The notes under the pieces are model-generated. The model saw only the letters and a program-made list of their open reading frames with translations, did not search any database and was not told the DNA's origin. This document shows positions 24,356 through 32,204 of a DNA stretch of 47,665 nucleotides, one piece after another. The translations under genes and the position numbers were made by a program. The stretch is from Clostridiales bacterium (GTDB lineage Bacteria > Bacillota > Clostridia > Christensenellales > Aristaeellaceae): assembly GCA_015056175.1 (NCBI GenBank), contig SVGT01000012.1:1-47665 (forward strand), in the 5' to 3' direction. The first letter of the stretch is position 1. The number at the start of each line of letters is the position of its first letter.

Positions 24356-25255
24356 TTACTTCGCCTCCCCTTTCACAGACCTTTTCAGCGTGGCCAGATA
24401 CCCCTTGAAGCGGGGCAGGGACAAAGCCACGGTGACGGTGATAGCCGTAAACAGCTTCAGGTCGTTGGAGGGCATGCCCATCTTCAGCACCAGCGCGATG
24501 ATCACGCGGTACACAACGGCGCCCAGGATGATGGCGAACAGGCGCTTGTAGAAGCCGCCCTTGCCAAAGAGCACCTCGCCGATGATCAGCGACGCAAGGC
24601 CGATGACGATGGCGCCGGTACCCATCTGGATATCCGCAAAGGCCTGGCTCTGGGCGATCAGCGCGCCGCTGAGCGCGATGAGACCGTTGCTGATCACCAG
24701 ACCCAGGATCTTCATGGTATCGGTATTGATGCCCTGGGCACGGACCATTTTTTCGTTGTTGCCGGTGGCGCGGATGGCAGCGCCCAATTCGGTACCGAAG
24801 AACCAGTACAGCACGCTGATCACAGCCATGGCGCACACAGCGCCCACCACGATCATGGACCAGGTCTTGTCAAGGCCCAGGTTCTGGAAAAAGGTATACA
24901 CCGTATCCATGCGCAGGATGGACACGTTGGCGCGGTTGCCCATGACGCGCAGATTGACGGACCACAGCGCGATCATGGTCAGAATACCGGAAAGCAGCGC
25001 CGGAATCTTCAGTTTGGTATGCAAAACGCCCGTGCAAAGGCCTGCAAGCAAACCTGCGCCGGCAGCGCAGAGCGTAGCCAGCAGCGGATTTGCGCCGTTT
25101 GCGATCATGGCGCCGGCCACCGCCGCGCCCAGAGTCAGCGAGCCCTCGGCGGTCAGATCCGCCATATCCAGCACGCGGTAGGAAATATACACGCCCAGCG
25201 TCATGATGGACCAGAGAAGACCCAGCGCCAGCGCGCCCAGGAGCACATCAACCAT
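24356..25255 (-). CDS. ABC transporter permease (TrpY-like, COG4120)
   Basis: A 299-residue polytopic protein with about eight to nine helices, of the branched-chain/ribose permease type. Typical stretches are YRVLDMADLTAEGSLTLGAAVAG, LKIPALLSGILTMIALWSVNLRVMG, GTELGAAIRATGNNEKMVRAQGINTD (the EAA-like contact loop) and IQMGTGAIVIGLASLIIGEVLFG. It pairs with the ATPase and the binding protein. The ribosome site is weak (GGTG), 132 bp after the binding-protein gene. Expression probably depends on read-through past the hairpin at 25328. Confidence 0.92.
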   Translation of the reverse strand: MVDVLLGALALGLLWSIMTLGVYISYRVLDMADLTAEGSLTLGAAVAGAMIANGANPLLATLCAAGAGLLAGLCTGVLHTKLKIPALLSGILTMIALWSVNLRVMGNRANVSILRMDTVYTFFQNLGLDKTWSMIVVGAVCAMAVISVLYWFFGTELGAAIRATGNNEKMVRAQGINTDTMKILGLVISNGLIALSGALIAQSQAFADIQMGTGAIVIGLASLIIGEVLFGKGGFYKRLFAIILGAVVYRVIIALVLKMGMPSNDLKLFTAITVTVALSLPRFKGYLATLKRSVKGEAK

Positions 25256-25327
25256 CGTGTTTCACCATCCGTAATCGTAATTGTAGAAAAAATATCCTGT
25301 AAAACGGAGTTCTCCTAAACAGACCGC

Positions 25328-25357
25328 TGCGGGGCGGCAGATAAGCACCGTCCCGCA
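25328..25357 (-). other. intercistronic hairpin between binding-protein and permease genes
   Basis: On the minus strand TGCGGG-A-CGG pairs with CCG-C-CCCGCA around a ten-base loop. No T run follows. A stem like this usually protects the upstream mRNA from 3' decay, so binding protein would be made in excess of permease. Confidence 0.55.
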
Positions 25358-25386
25358 ACAGGTATTCACTTGTTTTTGAAAAAGCC

Positions 25387-26394
25387 TTACTTGGTGCCTT
25401 CGGAAGCCATTTCCTGCGCGTAGGCCTGGTACTTTTCGGGAATCTCGATGCCCAGTTCCTTGCACATGGTAGCGTTGAAGCAGTAGTCAAAGCCGGTAGC
25501 CATCTGGATGGGTATGGTGCTCACGTCGGTGCCGTTCTTGAGGATATCCGCAGCCATCACGCCGGTCTGGTAGCCCAGCTTGTAGTAGTCGATGCCCAGC
25601 GTGGCGGTGCCGCCGGCCATGCACATGCCGCTTTCGCCGGGGATGACCACCTTGCCCGCTTCCACGGCCACGCCGTAGACGATGGGCATGGAGGACGCCA
25701 GCACGTTATCCGTGGGGATATAGACGGCGTCGCACTTGCCGCACAATTCCTGCATGCCCTGCTGCACGTCGTTGGAGTTGGTGACGGTCACTTCCACATA
25801 GGTTTTGCCGGCAGCCTCGATGGCTTCCTTGGCCATCTGCGCCTGCAGGATGGAGTTGTCTTCGGAAGAGGTGTAGATCACGCCTACGGTCTGCGCTTCG
25901 GGCACGATCTCCAGCAGCAGCGCGATCTGGTCGGCCACGGGGTTCATATCGGACGTACCGGAGACGTTGAAGCCGGGCTTTTCGTTGCTTTCCACAAGCT
26001 TTGCCACTTCGTAGTCCGTAATGGCGGTGCCGAGGATCGGGATTTCGGTGGTCTTGCCCGCCATGGTCTGGGCAGCGCCGGTGCCGATCGCCAGCACCAG
26101 ATCCATATCATTGGCCACAAACTGGTCGGCGATGGTCGCCAGGTTGGAAGAATCGGCCTGACCGTTCTGCAGGTCCAGCTGCACGGTTTCGCCGGCCTTA
26201 TAGCCGTTATCGGCAAGACCCTGCACAAAGCCTTCGCAGGCGGCGTCCAGCGCCACGTGGGTCACCAGCTGAATGACGCCCACCTTGGGCAGATCTGCAG
26301 GAGCCTCGGTGGGCTGGGCAGCGGGCTGCTTGGCGCAGCCGGTCATAACCAGGCAAAGGATCACAGCCATCAGGATCGCAAACAGTTTCTTCAT
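25387..26394 (-). CDS. ABC transporter substrate-binding lipoprotein (TrpX-like, COG2984)
   Basis: A 335-residue lipoprotein. The signal peptide ends in the lipobox VMTGC, with lipidated Cys20, followed by an Ala/Pro/Thr-rich tether. The mature part is the periplasmic-binding fold of the COG2984 group: KVGVIQLVTHVALDAACEGF, LAIGTGAAQTM, TVGVIYTSSEDNS, AVYIPTDNVLASSM and GIDYYKLGYQTGVMAADIL. In relatives this family is predicted to bind tryptophan or another aromatic amino acid. GGAGG lies eight bases before the ATG. It is the first gene of the importer operon and is preceded by the T-box leader. Confidence 0.93.
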   Translation of the reverse strand: MKKLFAILMAVILCLVMTGCAKQPAAQPTEAPADLPKVGVIQLVTHVALDAACEGFVQGLADNGYKAGETVQLDLQNGQADSSNLATIADQFVANDMDLVLAIGTGAAQTMAGKTTEIPILGTAITDYEVAKLVESNEKPGFNVSGTSDMNPVADQIALLLEIVPEAQTVGVIYTSSEDNSILQAQMAKEAIEAAGKTYVEVTVTNSNDVQQGMQELCGKCDAVYIPTDNVLASSMPIVYGVAVEAGKVVIPGESGMCMAGGTATLGIDYYKLGYQTGVMAADILKNGTDVSTIPIQMATGFDYCFNATMCKELGIEIPEKYQAYAQEMASEGTK

Positions 26395-26465
26395 AAATAA
26401 GTTCCTCCGTCAAAAATCTATTTGCATTCGGCCCACAGCCGGATGTAAATGCATAAAGAATGAAT

Positions 26466-26496
26466 AAAAAAACGCCCTCTGCATAAAACAGAGGAC
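26466..26496 (-). terminator. T-box-controlled terminator
   Basis: GTCCTCTG (26489-26496 in plus coordinates) pairs with CAGAGGGC around a seven-base loop; seven T follow (26472 to 26466). It is the off-state terminator of the T-box, about 70 bp before the lipoprotein ATG. Confidence 0.88.
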
Positions 26497-26748
26497 GGAA
26501 AGAACATTCCGCGGTACCACCTCATTTTACCGTTTTCTCACAAAAACGGCCTTTGCGGGCAACCATCATTGCCCCTTCCCTCTAACGGCGGAAAAACCGG
26601 CGCACCCTACACAGAACGGAAATCTCTTTCTTTTCAGGCGGCAGCTCTCAGGATGAATTCGGCGTTTTTCGCGTATCCCGTTTCCAGCGTCGGGGACTCT
26701 CTTGAACGTGTTGAAAGCGCTTACTCTTTCCCGGTCATCGCTTTTGAT
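26466..26748 (-). promoter_or_regulatory. T-box riboswitch, specifier read as UUC (Phe)
   Basis: The minus-strand leader has the conserved T-box TGGTACCGCGG (within 26509-26523), AGTA (26722-26725) on the 5' side of the specifier loop, AGAGAG in the distal part of stem I, and a terminator at 26466. The stem below the specifier loop is CGGGA (26729-26733) with TCCTG (26649-26653). That puts GAA-UUC-A on the 3' side of the loop, so the specifier codon is UUC (26655-26657), Phe. The base after UGG in the T-box is U (26516), which pairs with discriminator A73, as in tRNA-Phe; tRNA-Trp normally has G. Uncharged tRNA-Phe should therefore switch the importer on. The 432-bp gap between genes is filled by this leader and its promoter. 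Confidence 0.88.
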
Positions 26749-26754
26749 GGGATG

Positions 26755-26783
26755 AGTATATATTCATTTTGAGAAAAAGTCAA
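26755..26783 (-). promoter_or_regulatory. promoter of the T-box/ABC importer operon
   Basis: TTGACT (26778-26783), 17-bp spacer, TATACT (26755-26760) on the minus strand. The start near 26748 begins just before stem I. Confidence 0.85.
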
Positions 26784-26825
26784 CCCCGCCCAATACGCAA
26801 ATACAATTTGAAAACAATTCTGTAT

Positions 26826-27308
26826 TTACACTGTTTTTTGTTCCAGTTCCAGCAGGAATTCTTTCCTGTCCACGCCGCTTGCGTAGCCAACCAATTGCCC
26901 TTTTGCCCCCACCACGCGATGGCAGGGATACAGGATGCACAGCGGATTTTTGTTGCAGGCCATGCCCACCGCGCGGGCAGCGCCTATCTTTCCGATGCGC
27001 TCAGCGATCTGCCCGTAGCTGGCCGTCTGCCCGTAGGGGATCTTGCTCATTTCCTCCCACACACGCATTTGAAAGGGCGTACCGCTGAGCGTTACCGGCA
27101 GGGAAAACATGCGTCTGCCGCCCGCAAAATACTCTTCCAATTGCCGCTGCGCCTCAAGCAGCACGGGATCGTCCCCCTGCACATTCTCGCCCTTTGCTTC
27201 CACAAATTCCGCCCGCACAAGCGATCCTTCTTCCGCACACAGGAGCATGGCGCCAACAGGCGTATCCATATACCGGGTGTTCACTACGCTTCCGCCTTTC
27301 GTTTGCAT
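26826..27308 (-). CDS. ogt: methylated-DNA--protein-cysteine S-methyltransferase
   Basis: A 160-residue protein that repairs O6-alkylguanine by moving the alkyl group to its own cysteine. The acceptor is in LYPCHRVVGAKGQLVGYASG, the PCHRV signature, and TPFQMRVWEEMSKIPYGQTASYGQIAERIG is the conserved DNA-binding helix-turn-helix. The length fits the short Ogt form without an Ada domain. The ATG at 27308 has AGGAAG close by; GTG at 27284, preceded by GGCGG, is an alternative start. It diverges from the GNAT gene at 27360, and no firm promoter of its own was found in the shared gap. Confidence 0.93.
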   Translation of the reverse strand: MQTKGGSVVNTRYMDTPVGAMLLCAEEGSLVRAEFVEAKGENVQGDDPVLLEAQRQLEEYFAGGRRMFSLPVTLSGTPFQMRVWEEMSKIPYGQTASYGQIAERIGKIGAARAVGMACNKNPLCILYPCHRVVGAKGQLVGYASGVDRKEFLLELEQKTV

Positions 27309-27332
27309 ATTCTTCCTGCTTTATGCTATACT
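27303..27332 (+). promoter_or_regulatory. promoter of the GNAT gene at 27360
   Basis: TTGCAT (27303-27308), 18-bp spacer, TATACT (27327-27332). The -35 overlaps the ogt start codon. The leader is about 20 bases. Confidence 0.65.
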
Positions 27333-27359
27333 GACCGTATCATAACACAGGAGGCCATG

Positions 27360-27803
27360 ATGATTTCTTTCCGCAATATTACCGAGGATAATTTTGACGC
27401 CGTCATCCGGATGGAGCGTCCCGACGATGAGGGATTTGTCTGCTCCAACGCAAAATCACTGGCTCAGTGCTATCTGTACCGGGATAACGGCGACGTATTC
27501 CCCTACGCCATCTATTGGGACGAAACGCCCGTGGGCTTCCTTTTGCTGGAAGAGGATATGGACGAAAACGCCCTGATCCTCTGGCGCATCATGTTCCCGC
27601 CGCAAAACGAGGGCAAGGGCTACGGCACCGCCGCCGTTCAACTGGTGATCGACAACGCCAGAGCCTCCGGCAAATACGACGTACTGCTGCTGGACTGCGA
27701 TGACCGCAACGTAAAAGCCCGCCACATATACGAAAAGCTGGGCTTCACGCCCACCGGCAAGCATGAAGACGGCAATACGGAATTCCGGTATCTGCTGAAA
27801 TAA
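27360..27803 (+). CDS. GNAT family N-acetyltransferase
   Basis: A 147-residue single-domain GNAT protein. Acetyl-CoA motif A reads RIMFPPQNEGKGYGTAAVQLVIDNA (about 76-100), and the C-terminal segment NVKARHIYEKLGFTPTGK is the typical YxxxGF end. It resembles the spermine/spermidine acetyltransferase-like group (BltD/PaiA type), but the substrate is not clear. AGGAGG lies five bases before ATG 27360; an ATG one codon earlier (27357) is too close to it. It is a single-gene unit. Confidence 0.88.
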   Translation: MISFRNITEDNFDAVIRMERPDDEGFVCSNAKSLAQCYLYRDNGDVFPYAIYWDETPVGFLLLEEDMDENALILWRIMFPPQNEGKGYGTAAVQLVIDNARASGKYDVLLLDCDDRNVKARHIYEKLGFTPTGKHEDGNTEFRYLLK

Positions 27804-27826
27804 GCCGCCCGAAGGCGGCTTTTCTT
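27803..27826 (+). terminator. intrinsic terminator after the GNAT gene
   Basis: AGCCGCC (27803-27809), loop CGAA, GGCGGCT (27814-27820), then TTTTCTT. Confidence 0.8.
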
Positions 27827-28583
27827 ATCCCAGAAAATAATCCATGCACAGCATCAGGCAAAAGCCCGCAAGCAGCGCGTAGGTAGCGCCCCGCTCGCTT
27901 CCGTGGGCGTGAGTCTCGGGGATCATTTCATCGCTGATCACATACAGCATGGTGCCGCCGGCAAAGGCCAGGGCAAAGGGCAGCACGGCAGCAGACAAAG
28001 ATACGGCAAAATACCCCAGCAGCGTGCCCAGCACCTCCACAACGCCCGTCAGCAGGGCGACAAGGAAGGTGCGCCTGTGGCTCATCCCCGCCGCCAGCAT
28101 GGGCGCGATGATCACCATGCCCTCGGGGATATTCTGCAGTGCGATGCCGCCTGCAATGGTCAGCGCCTCCGCATTGTTGCCCGTGCCAAAGCCGACGCCC
28201 GCCGCAATGCCCTCGGGCAGGTTATGAATGGCGATGGCCATGACGAACAAGAGCACCTTGTTAAGCTTTTCCGTGTTGTCCGGATGGCTTTCCTGATCCG
28301 CGCCGGACAGACGGTGAAGATGGGGCACCAATTTATCCATCACATTGACGCACAATGCGCCCAGCATGATGCCCGCAGCGGTCACCAGCAGCGGCATGCG
28401 GCCTCCGTTGTCAAGGGACGGGAGGATCAAGCCCACCACGGCGGCGCACAGCATCACGCCGGCCGCAAAGGCCAGCACCATATCGCTGAAGCGGTGGCTG
28501 ATCTTCTTGAACACAAACCCCAGCAGCGCGCCCAGTACCGATGCGCCCCCCACGCCCAGCGCGGTCAACAATACAATCTGCAT
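27825..28583 (-). CDS. ZIP family divalent metal transporter
   Basis: A 252-residue protein with eight predicted helices. The ZIP metal-transport signature HNLPEGIAAGVGFG is in helix four (about residues 125-138) and ALQNIPEGMVI in helix five. A His/Asp-rich loop (LVPHLHRLSGADQESHPDNTE) lies between helices three and four, as expected for zinc or iron importers. The frame is open 31 codons further up, but AAAGGG before ATG 28583 fixes the start. It follows the GNAT gene at 28603 by 19 bp and shares its promoter. Confidence 0.9.
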   Translation of the reverse strand: MQIVLLTALGVGGASVLGALLGFVFKKISHRFSDMVLAFAAGVMLCAAVVGLILPSLDNGGRMPLLVTAAGIMLGALCVNVMDKLVPHLHRLSGADQESHPDNTEKLNKVLLFVMAIAIHNLPEGIAAGVGFGTGNNAEALTIAGGIALQNIPEGMVIIAPMLAAGMSHRRTFLVALLTGVVEVLGTLLGYFAVSLSAAVLPFALAFAGGTMLYVISDEMIPETHAHGSERGATYALLAGFCLMLCMDYFLG

Positions 28584-28602
28584 ACAAAAACCCTTTCGTA
28601 CG

Positions 28603-29127
28603 TTACACGAAGCACCCGAATTCCATGCGCACCTCGTGGTTTGGAATATCCTGATTGGTGTAGCAGGAGGCGTCAAAGCCCTGCAGGGTCAACCCCTGAC
28701 TCCTGTAAAACGCAATGGCGCCCGCGTTGCAGCTCTGCGTTTCCAGGATGATCCCCCGCAAGCCCTGCGCACGCGCCAGCTCTCTTGCTCGCGTCATAAG
28801 CATTGTACCCAGTCCGCGCCTGCGGAAACCTTCCCGCACGCACAAATTGGTGATGCGCAGCCTTTTATTCCATTCCGGAGTCACTTCCATCACGCCAAGC
28901 AGATCATCCCCGTCCCACACGCCGTAGGCATGGGGATCCTGCCAGTGCTTTTCAAAGAGCTTTCCCGTAAATTCCCTGTGCATCCTTTTGCAGGGCACGC
29001 GCAGAAATTCGGCGCTGAGCACATGGCCGCTTTCCCGCAAACGCACCTCGTAGTACGCCGAGGTATCATAAGAGAATACCAGTTCGAAGCCCTCATACAA
29101 CTCCCGGGGCAGTTCTCCCATGCGCAT
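28603..29127 (-). CDS. GNAT family N-acetyltransferase (streptothricin-acetyltransferase-like)
   Basis: A 174-residue acetyltransferase. Motif A is ITNLCVREGFRRRGLGTMLMTRARELA, with the RRRGLG pyrophosphate loop (about residues 103-108), and the C-terminus carries IAFYRSQGLTLQGFDASCYTN followed by EVRMEFG. That ending resembles the streptothricin acetyltransferase/SatA group of Bacillota, so an antibiotic or amine substrate is possible but unproven. GGAGG lies eight bases before the ATG. It is the first gene of a two-gene unit with the ZIP transporter. Confidence 0.85.
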   Translation of the reverse strand: MRMGELPRELYEGFELVFSYDTSAYYEVRLRESGHVLSAEFLRVPCKRMHREFTGKLFEKHWQDPHAYGVWDGDDLLGVMEVTPEWNKRLRITNLCVREGFRRRGLGTMLMTRARELARAQGLRGIILETQSCNAGAIAFYRSQGLTLQGFDASCYTNQDIPNHEVRMEFGCFV

Positions 29128-29157
29128 CTTTTGTTCCTCCCCGTTTCAGGTGCTTCC

Positions 29158-29186
29158 ATGATACCAAATCCCTTCGCATGATGCAA
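29158..29186 (-). promoter_or_regulatory. promoter of the GNAT-ZIP unit
   Basis: TTGCAT (29181-29186), 17-bp spacer, TATCAT (29158-29163) on the minus strand. Confidence 0.72.
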
Positions 29187-29220
29187 TAGAGAAACGATCC
29201 CCGCCCCCTTTTTGCAAGCA

Positions 29221-29240
29221 AAATGGACGCCCATGCGTCC
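29221..29240 (-). terminator. intrinsic terminator of the lspA-tlyA operon
   Basis: On the minus strand GGACGC (29235-29240) pairs with GCGTCC (29225-29230) around ATGG, followed by ATTTTG. It directly follows the stop of the methyltransferase at 29243. The T run is short. Confidence 0.6.
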
Positions 29241-29242
29241 TT

Positions 29243-30022
29243 TTATTTTGTGCACACAAACATGCCATATTCCTTGGGGATATAGATCACGCCGTCCTGC
29301 ATGCGGGCGTCAAGCAGTTTGCGGACGCTTTCGCGGTCGGCGTCCGCTGCGCCCATCATGGCGGTCATGGAAAAAATGTAGTCCAGCAGGTCCTCCCGAT
29401 CCGTGATCACAAGGCCGTCCTCCCGCGTGCGCACTTCTGTATGCGTAAAGTACCTTTGCAGAATCTCCCCGCCGTTTTGCAGCGTGAAGGTCCTGTTCAT
29501 ATCGCTTTTCACGCCGTAGCCGGAAAGCAATTCTCCCAGATACCCCGAAATGCCGTTTTCCCCGTACGTTGCGGCATACATCCTGCCGCCCTTTTTGAGC
29601 ACGCGGACGATTTCATGAAGGCCTTTTTGGATATCCGGCACATGGTAGAGCATCATGTTGGCAAACACGGCGTCAAAGGTTTCGTCCTCAAAGGGCAATT
29701 GCTGCACGTCCGCCTGCAGGAAGGAAATCTTTTCGCCCCTCGCATTTCCCCTGGCTGCCTCCAGCATCCCGCCGGAAAAATCCGTCAGCACAAGCTGCGC
29801 GCCCCGGGGAAGCAAAGCGTCCGCATTGCCCCACATGCTGCCGTCGCCGCAGCCAACCTCCAGCAGACGCATGTTTTCCTCAAGCGCGTACTGCTTGTAG
29901 ATCCACTGCCCAAAGGGCTCCTTGTTGGTGCTGTATTTGGCATGCAGACGGATGCGTACCTGCAGATTATCCGCCTTTTCGTACTGCTTTTGCACCTGAC
30001 GGGCGTTATTGACCTGTTCCAT
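29243..30022 (-). CDS. class I SAM-dependent methyltransferase
   Basis: A 259-residue methyltransferase of the UbiE/Methyltransf_11 type. SAM motif I is LLEVGCGDGSMWG (about 54-66), motif II VLTDFSGGMLEAA, then FLQADVQQLPFEDETFDAVFANMMLYHV and VRVLKKGGRMYAATYG. The C-terminal 90 residues form a variable cap with no recognised target. AGTGAGG lies four bases before the ATG. It is the last gene of the DUF5665-lspA-rluD-tlyA run, six bases after tlyA. Substrate unknown. Confidence 0.88.
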   Translation of the reverse strand: MEQVNNARQVQKQYEKADNLQVRIRLHAKYSTNKEPFGQWIYKQYALEENMRLLEVGCGDGSMWGNADALLPRGAQLVLTDFSGGMLEAARGNARGEKISFLQADVQQLPFEDETFDAVFANMMLYHVPDIQKGLHEIVRVLKKGGRMYAATYGENGISGYLGELLSGYGVKSDMNRTFTLQNGGEILQRYFTHTEVRTREDGLVITDREDLLDYIFSMTAMMGAADADRESVRKLLDARMQDGVIYIPKEYGMFVCTK

Positions 30023-30028
30023 ACTGCC

Positions 30029-30856
30029 TCACTTTTTGTACTGTTCCAGCGCACCGGCACGCTCCACCGCGCCGGGGATCTGGTGCTTGATGTCAGGCGT
30101 TTCTCCGTTTTCGCCCAGGCGCACGTGGAGAAAAAACTCCCTCGTGCCCGCGTTGCCCGTCACATGGCTGTGGGAAAGGGCCATGCAGCGCGCGCCCTCC
30201 ATGGCGTTGATATCATCGATCAGGTCAGACAAAAGCGGCGCGTACTGCTCCTCCCGGATGACGCCCGTGCGCCTCGCCTCCGCATCGTCGATTTCAAACA
30301 GAGGCTTGACCAGACACACCAGATCGCCCTCCCCGTGCAGCACGGCGGCAAAATAGGGCACCGCCTTGCGAAGGGAAAGATAGCTTACGTCCACCGTGCC
30401 AAAGTCGGGTCTGGGAGAAAGCGTCAATAGCTTTTCATCGCTGATATTGGTTCTTTCCAGATTGACCACCCTTTGCTCCTGACGGAGCTTGCCCATCAAT
30501 TGGCCAAAACCCACGTCCACGGCGTACACCAGCTTTGCGCCCCGCTGCACCAGACAATCGGTAAAGCCGCCCGTGCAGGCGCCGGCGTCGATGCACACGC
30601 GCCCCGTCACGTTCAGATGAAAGTCCTCCAGCGCGCCCGTCATCTTAAAGCCGCCCTTGCCCACAAAGGGCATATCCTTGCCCTTCACCTCGATACGGGC
30701 GTCCGCATTCACCTTCATGCCGCCCTTGGCCTTCTGACCGTCCACCAGCACGTCGCCCGCCATGATGAAGGCTGCCGCCTCCTTTTCATCGGCAAAAAAG
30801 CCTTCGTCGATGAGCCGGTGCATGAGCAGCACTTTCTTTTGTTTCTGCGCCATCAT
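30029..30856 (-). CDS. tlyA: TlyA family rRNA 2'-O-methyltransferase
   Basis: A 275-residue protein. The N-terminal S4 RNA-binding domain (MHRLIDEGFFADEKEAAAFIMAG) is followed by an FtsJ-like methyltransferase (GKGGFKMTGAL, VCIDAGACTGGFTDCLVQRGA, TNISDEKLL, VDVSYLSL and LVKPLFE). Family members methylate cytidines of 16S and 23S rRNA at the ribose 2'-OH; loss in mycobacteria gives capreomycin resistance. GGAGG precedes two adjacent ATGs, at 30856 and 30853; the former overlaps the rluD stop as ATGA. Second to last gene of the operon. Confidence 0.92.
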   Translation of the reverse strand: MMAQKQKKVLLMHRLIDEGFFADEKEAAAFIMAGDVLVDGQKAKGGMKVNADARIEVKGKDMPFVGKGGFKMTGALEDFHLNVTGRVCIDAGACTGGFTDCLVQRGAKLVYAVDVGFGQLMGKLRQEQRVVNLERTNISDEKLLTLSPRPDFGTVDVSYLSLRKAVPYFAAVLHGEGDLVCLVKPLFEIDDAEARRTGVIREEQYAPLLSDLIDDINAMEGARCMALSHSHVTGNAGTREFFLHVRLGENGETPDIKHQIPGAVERAGALEQYKK

Positions 30857-31734
30857 GATTCCTCCGAAAACGGACACGGGGCGGTAAAGGTCATCCTTTC
30901 GCCCGTGACAGGATGGGTAAATGTAAGCGAGTAGGCATGCAGCATCAGCCGTTTGGCATGGGGCATCTTGGCAAAGCCGTAGATGGGATCGCCCAGCACC
31001 GGATGACCAAGGGAGCGCATATGCACGCGGATCTGGTGGGTGCGCCCGGTGAGGATGTGCACATCCAGCAGCGTTTTATCGCCGTATTCCCGCAGCACCT
31101 TCCACTCGGTAATCGCCATGCGCCCGTTGGGATCAATGGCCATTTTCTTCCGGTCGTTCTTATCCCGGTCGATGGCCTTTTCGATGCGGCCTTCCGTCTC
31201 CTTCATTTTACCCATCACCATGGCGCGGTAATGCTTTTCCATGGTACGCAGGGACAATTGCTCACTGAGGGAGGCGTGGGCCTGATCGTTCTTTGCCACC
31301 AGCATCACGCCGCTGGTATCCTTATCCAGCCTGTGCACAATGCCGGGGCGCATTTCCCCGCCGATGCCGGAGAGATGGTCCAGATGGTAAAGCAAGGCGT
31401 TTACCAGCGTGCCGTCCGGGTTGCCGGCGGCGGGATGCACCACCATCCCCTCGGGCTTGACCACCACGGCGATATGCTCGTCCTGATAGAGGATCTCAAG
31501 GGGAATATCCTGGGCGGCGTTCTCCGCTTCCCTTACTTCAGGGAGGCGCCAGGTGACATTCGCGCCCTTATCCGCCTTAAAGGCGGGCTTTTCCTCCACC
31601 CGGCCGTCCACCTGCACATATCCTTCCCGGATCAGCCTTGCTGCCTGGGAGCGGGACAGGCTTTCGTCCGCCTTTGGCAGCAGCACGTCCAAACGGCTGC
31701 CGTCGCCCACGGCGCATTTCATCGTTTCGCTCAT
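30853..31734 (-). CDS. rluD: RluA/RluD family 23S rRNA pseudouridine synthase
   Basis: A 293-residue enzyme. It has an N-terminal S4 domain (SRSQAARLIREGYVQVDGRV) and the RluA catalytic domain with RPGIVHRLDKDTSGVML, in which Asp137 is the catalytic aspartate. HYRAMVMG and GRTHQIRVHMRSLGHPVLGD complete the family pattern. It isomerises uridines in the large rRNA. It overlaps lspA and tlyA by four bases on either side, the lspA-rluD order that is common in Bacillota. GGAAGG lies seven bases before the ATG. The exact uridines modified are not known. Confidence 0.93.
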   Translation of the reverse strand: MSETMKCAVGDGSRLDVLLPKADESLSRSQAARLIREGYVQVDGRVEEKPAFKADKGANVTWRLPEVREAENAAQDIPLEILYQDEHIAVVVKPEGMVVHPAAGNPDGTLVNALLYHLDHLSGIGGEMRPGIVHRLDKDTSGVMLVAKNDQAHASLSEQLSLRTMEKHYRAMVMGKMKETEGRIEKAIDRDKNDRKKMAIDPNGRMAITEWKVLREYGDKTLLDVHILTGRTHQIRVHMRSLGHPVLGDPIYGFAKMPHAKRLMLHAYSLTFTHPVTGERMTFTAPCPFSEES

Positions 31735-32192
31735 GCCTTTTCCTTCCCTTTCCAGTCCCGCTTTTCAAAAAAGAGGATGCTCACGCCGCACAGCACGGCG
31801 CCGCAGGTGATAAAGATATCCGCCACGTTGAAAATATAAAAATCCACAAAGGTAAATTCAAACAGGTCGATCACGTATCCAAGCGTCACCCGGTCGATAA
31901 GATTGCCCACCGCGCCGCCCAGGATCATCCCGCAAGAGAGAAGGGACAGCCAGCCAACGGCGTATTTCCGTGCAGCAAAAAAGCCCAGCACGATGATTGC
32001 CGCCGTGATGAGCGGAATCCATCCTCCAAAGCCGGAGAGCATGCTCATGGCCACGCCCTCGTTAAAGGCGGTAGTCAGATTGACCACGCCGGGGATCAGC
32101 ACCGCATGGTACCCCACCAGAAAATATTTGCTGATCTGATCCAGCGCAACGGCCAGCGCCATGGCGCCGTACAGCCACATTCTTTTGCTCAT
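31731..32192 (-). CDS. lspA: lipoprotein signal peptidase (signal peptidase II)
   Basis: A 153-residue, four-helix aspartic peptidase that cuts prolipoproteins after lipid attachment. The two catalytic aspartates lie in GYVIDLFEF (Asp109) and FNVADIFI (Asp125); NEGVAMSML and GGAVGNLIDR are further family motifs. I place the start at ATG 32192, eight bases after AAGGA; a GTG two codons earlier (32198) is less well spaced. It is the second gene of the operon, 12 bp after the DUF5665 gene. The lipoprotein at 25387 would be a substrate. Confidence 0.95.
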   Translation of the reverse strand: MSKRMWLYGAMALAVALDQISKYFLVGYHAVLIPGVVNLTTAFNEGVAMSMLSGFGGWIPLITAAIIVLGFFAARKYAVGWLSLLSCGMILGGAVGNLIDRVTLGYVIDLFEFTFVDFYIFNVADIFITCGAVLCGVSILFFEKRDWKGKEKA

Positions 32193-32204
32193 AGCCACAA
32201 TCCT

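Noticed and set aside
26649-26660. Tryptophan or other specifier in the T-box
   Set aside because: No UGG lies in the loop position; the CGGGA/TCCTG stem fixes GAA-UUC-A, and the UGGU bulge disfavours the G73 of tRNA-Trp.
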